Source of the DNA: Conchocele bisecta
Lineage: Eukaryota; Mollusca; Bivalvia; Lucinida; Thyasiridae
Direction: 5' to 3'
Length of the DNA stretch: 64,000 bases
NCBI GenBank assembly: GCA_029237695.1
Contig: CM055273.1
Location: 58,455,968 to 58,519,967, forward strand
The position numbers and the translations under genes were made by a program. The notes under the pieces are model-generated. The model was not told where the DNA came from and made no database searches. It worked only from the letters and a program-made list of their open reading frames with translations. Below, piece after piece: positions 63,087 through 64,000 of the stretch (position 1 is its first letter; each line of letters opens with the position of its first letter).

Positions 63087-64000
63087 TCAACAAAACTAGA
63101 AACGTCCCTGTTTTATAGCCGGTGTAGCTCTGTCTATGTATGTACCACATGTTCAAAGTACATGTATTTTAAACCGTGGCGATGTTCAGAATACGATCGT
63201 GTAGAGTTTAGCCGATACACACGGTTTACATAGCGGCCAGTGACCGGAACGTTGATTTCCACTTTTTGCACGTGCACGCTATACTTGTCATCGATAAGGT
63301 GATTCAGTTCATGTCGTACCATTCATGCGATAGGGGCTATTCGGAAAATTAAAAAACTTTTTTAATTTTTCACTGTTTTCGATATGCCACGGCTTTCCGA
63401 AAACGAGCGAAATCAGGCATTTGGGATGCTTGCGGGTGGGGTGGCCGCCAGGGCGGTCGCGCCTCGGTTTGGTTGCTGTCGGAAGACGATTGATCGTCTT
63501 GCAGCCCGGTACCAGCAGACTGGGGCTGTTCACGACCGGCAGTGACCTGGTAGGCCTCGTGTAACGACGGCTAGAGTCGATCGTTACATTACGTTGACGC
63601 ACTTACGTCAACGTCGATTGGCAGCCACAGTCACTGCTAGGCGATACGGTGTCTCAGGGCAGACCATTCGCAACCGGTTACGTCGTAACGCCCAACCAAT
63701 CCGGGCACGCCGCCCGTACACTGGTCAGATAATGACCCAACGTCACCGTGCTGCCAGACTGTTATGGGCGCGACGTCATCTGAACTGGAGAAGGGCTGAC
63801 TGGAACCGAGTTTTGTTCACCGATGAATCTCGGTTCACAGTTAGTCATGCTGACGGAAGATTACGGGTATACAGGCGTAAAAATGAAAGATTCACCGATT
63901 GTTGCATTGTTGAGAAGAACAGGTTTGGGGGAGGGAGCGTAATGGTCTGGGGTGGGATCATGGGAAACCGGAAGACAGATTTGGTTGTTGTACAGGGCAA
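63087..64000 (+). mobile_element. second Tc1 copy, cut by window end
   Basis: Begins TCAACAAAACTAGAAACGT next to TA and continues collinear with the 42633 element at about 99% identity (about 10 differences in 0.9 kb by eye). The right part lies beyond the window. It lies upstream of the first recognised NWD-like exon, probably in an intron. Confidence 0.92.
63384..64000 (+). pseudogene. Tc1 transposase with nonsense codon, partial
   Basis: Same reading frame as the 42930 gene, but codon 54 (CGA, Arg) is TGA at 63543-63545, a C-to-T change at a CpG. The rest of the visible frame stays open, so the copy is non-autonomous by a single mutation. The catalytic D147 region is present; the later residues are outside the window. 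Confidence 0.9.

Overview
The window is animal nuclear DNA, most likely from a bivalve mollusc. It has intron-rich genes with GT-AG junctions, very dense MITEs and foldback elements, tRNA-derived SINEs, and tandem-repeat-bearing non-autonomous elements of kinds known to be abundant in molluscs. Nothing looks bacterial or viral. The bivalve assignment is inference from repeat types remembered from mollusc genomes.

Two host genes are supported, both on the minus strand. Gene 1 is a TTC17 orthologue. Fifteen exons run from the initiator ATG at 38829 to the donor after 3223. All phases match and give 740 codons with a signal peptide and two TPR blocks; the C-terminal third lies beyond the left edge. 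Gene 2 is a NACHT/WD40 STAND protein of the NWD1/NWD2 type. Five exons run from 62271 to the stop at 52874 (1406 residues), including a Walker A exon, a probable Walker B exon and a 3.6-kb terminal exon carrying the WD40 half. Its 5' exons were not found and probably lie beyond the right edge.

The rest is almost entirely mobile DNA. It includes an intact Tc1-type DD34E transposase in a 1.6-kb TIR element (42633-44206) and a second copy about 1% different with a nonsense codon, cut by the window end. There are nine copies of a 300-bp MITE with a near-perfect 66-bp core palindrome. Several TTAA-flanked piggyBac-like MITE families are present, as are Tigger-like and hAT-like elements, a 1.17-kb foldback with an 8-bp target duplication, and SINEs. 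Satellite arrays have monomers of about 46, 99 (660-bp higher order), 137, 145, 190 and 440 bp.

Three observations deserve most attention. First, several elements unrelated in sequence share one terminal plan: ACAAG at the 5' end followed by a short motif X, and a compound hairpin built from X plus an A-run at the 3' end, with tandem repeats often between. This suggests one mobilising machinery, perhaps Helitron/Helentron-like. Second, transposons sit within about 10-45 nt of ten of the 38 visible splice sites. One exon in each gene is sandwiched on both sides so tightly that the branch point may lie in transposon sequence. Third, insertions are nested to a depth of three, giving a readable relative history.
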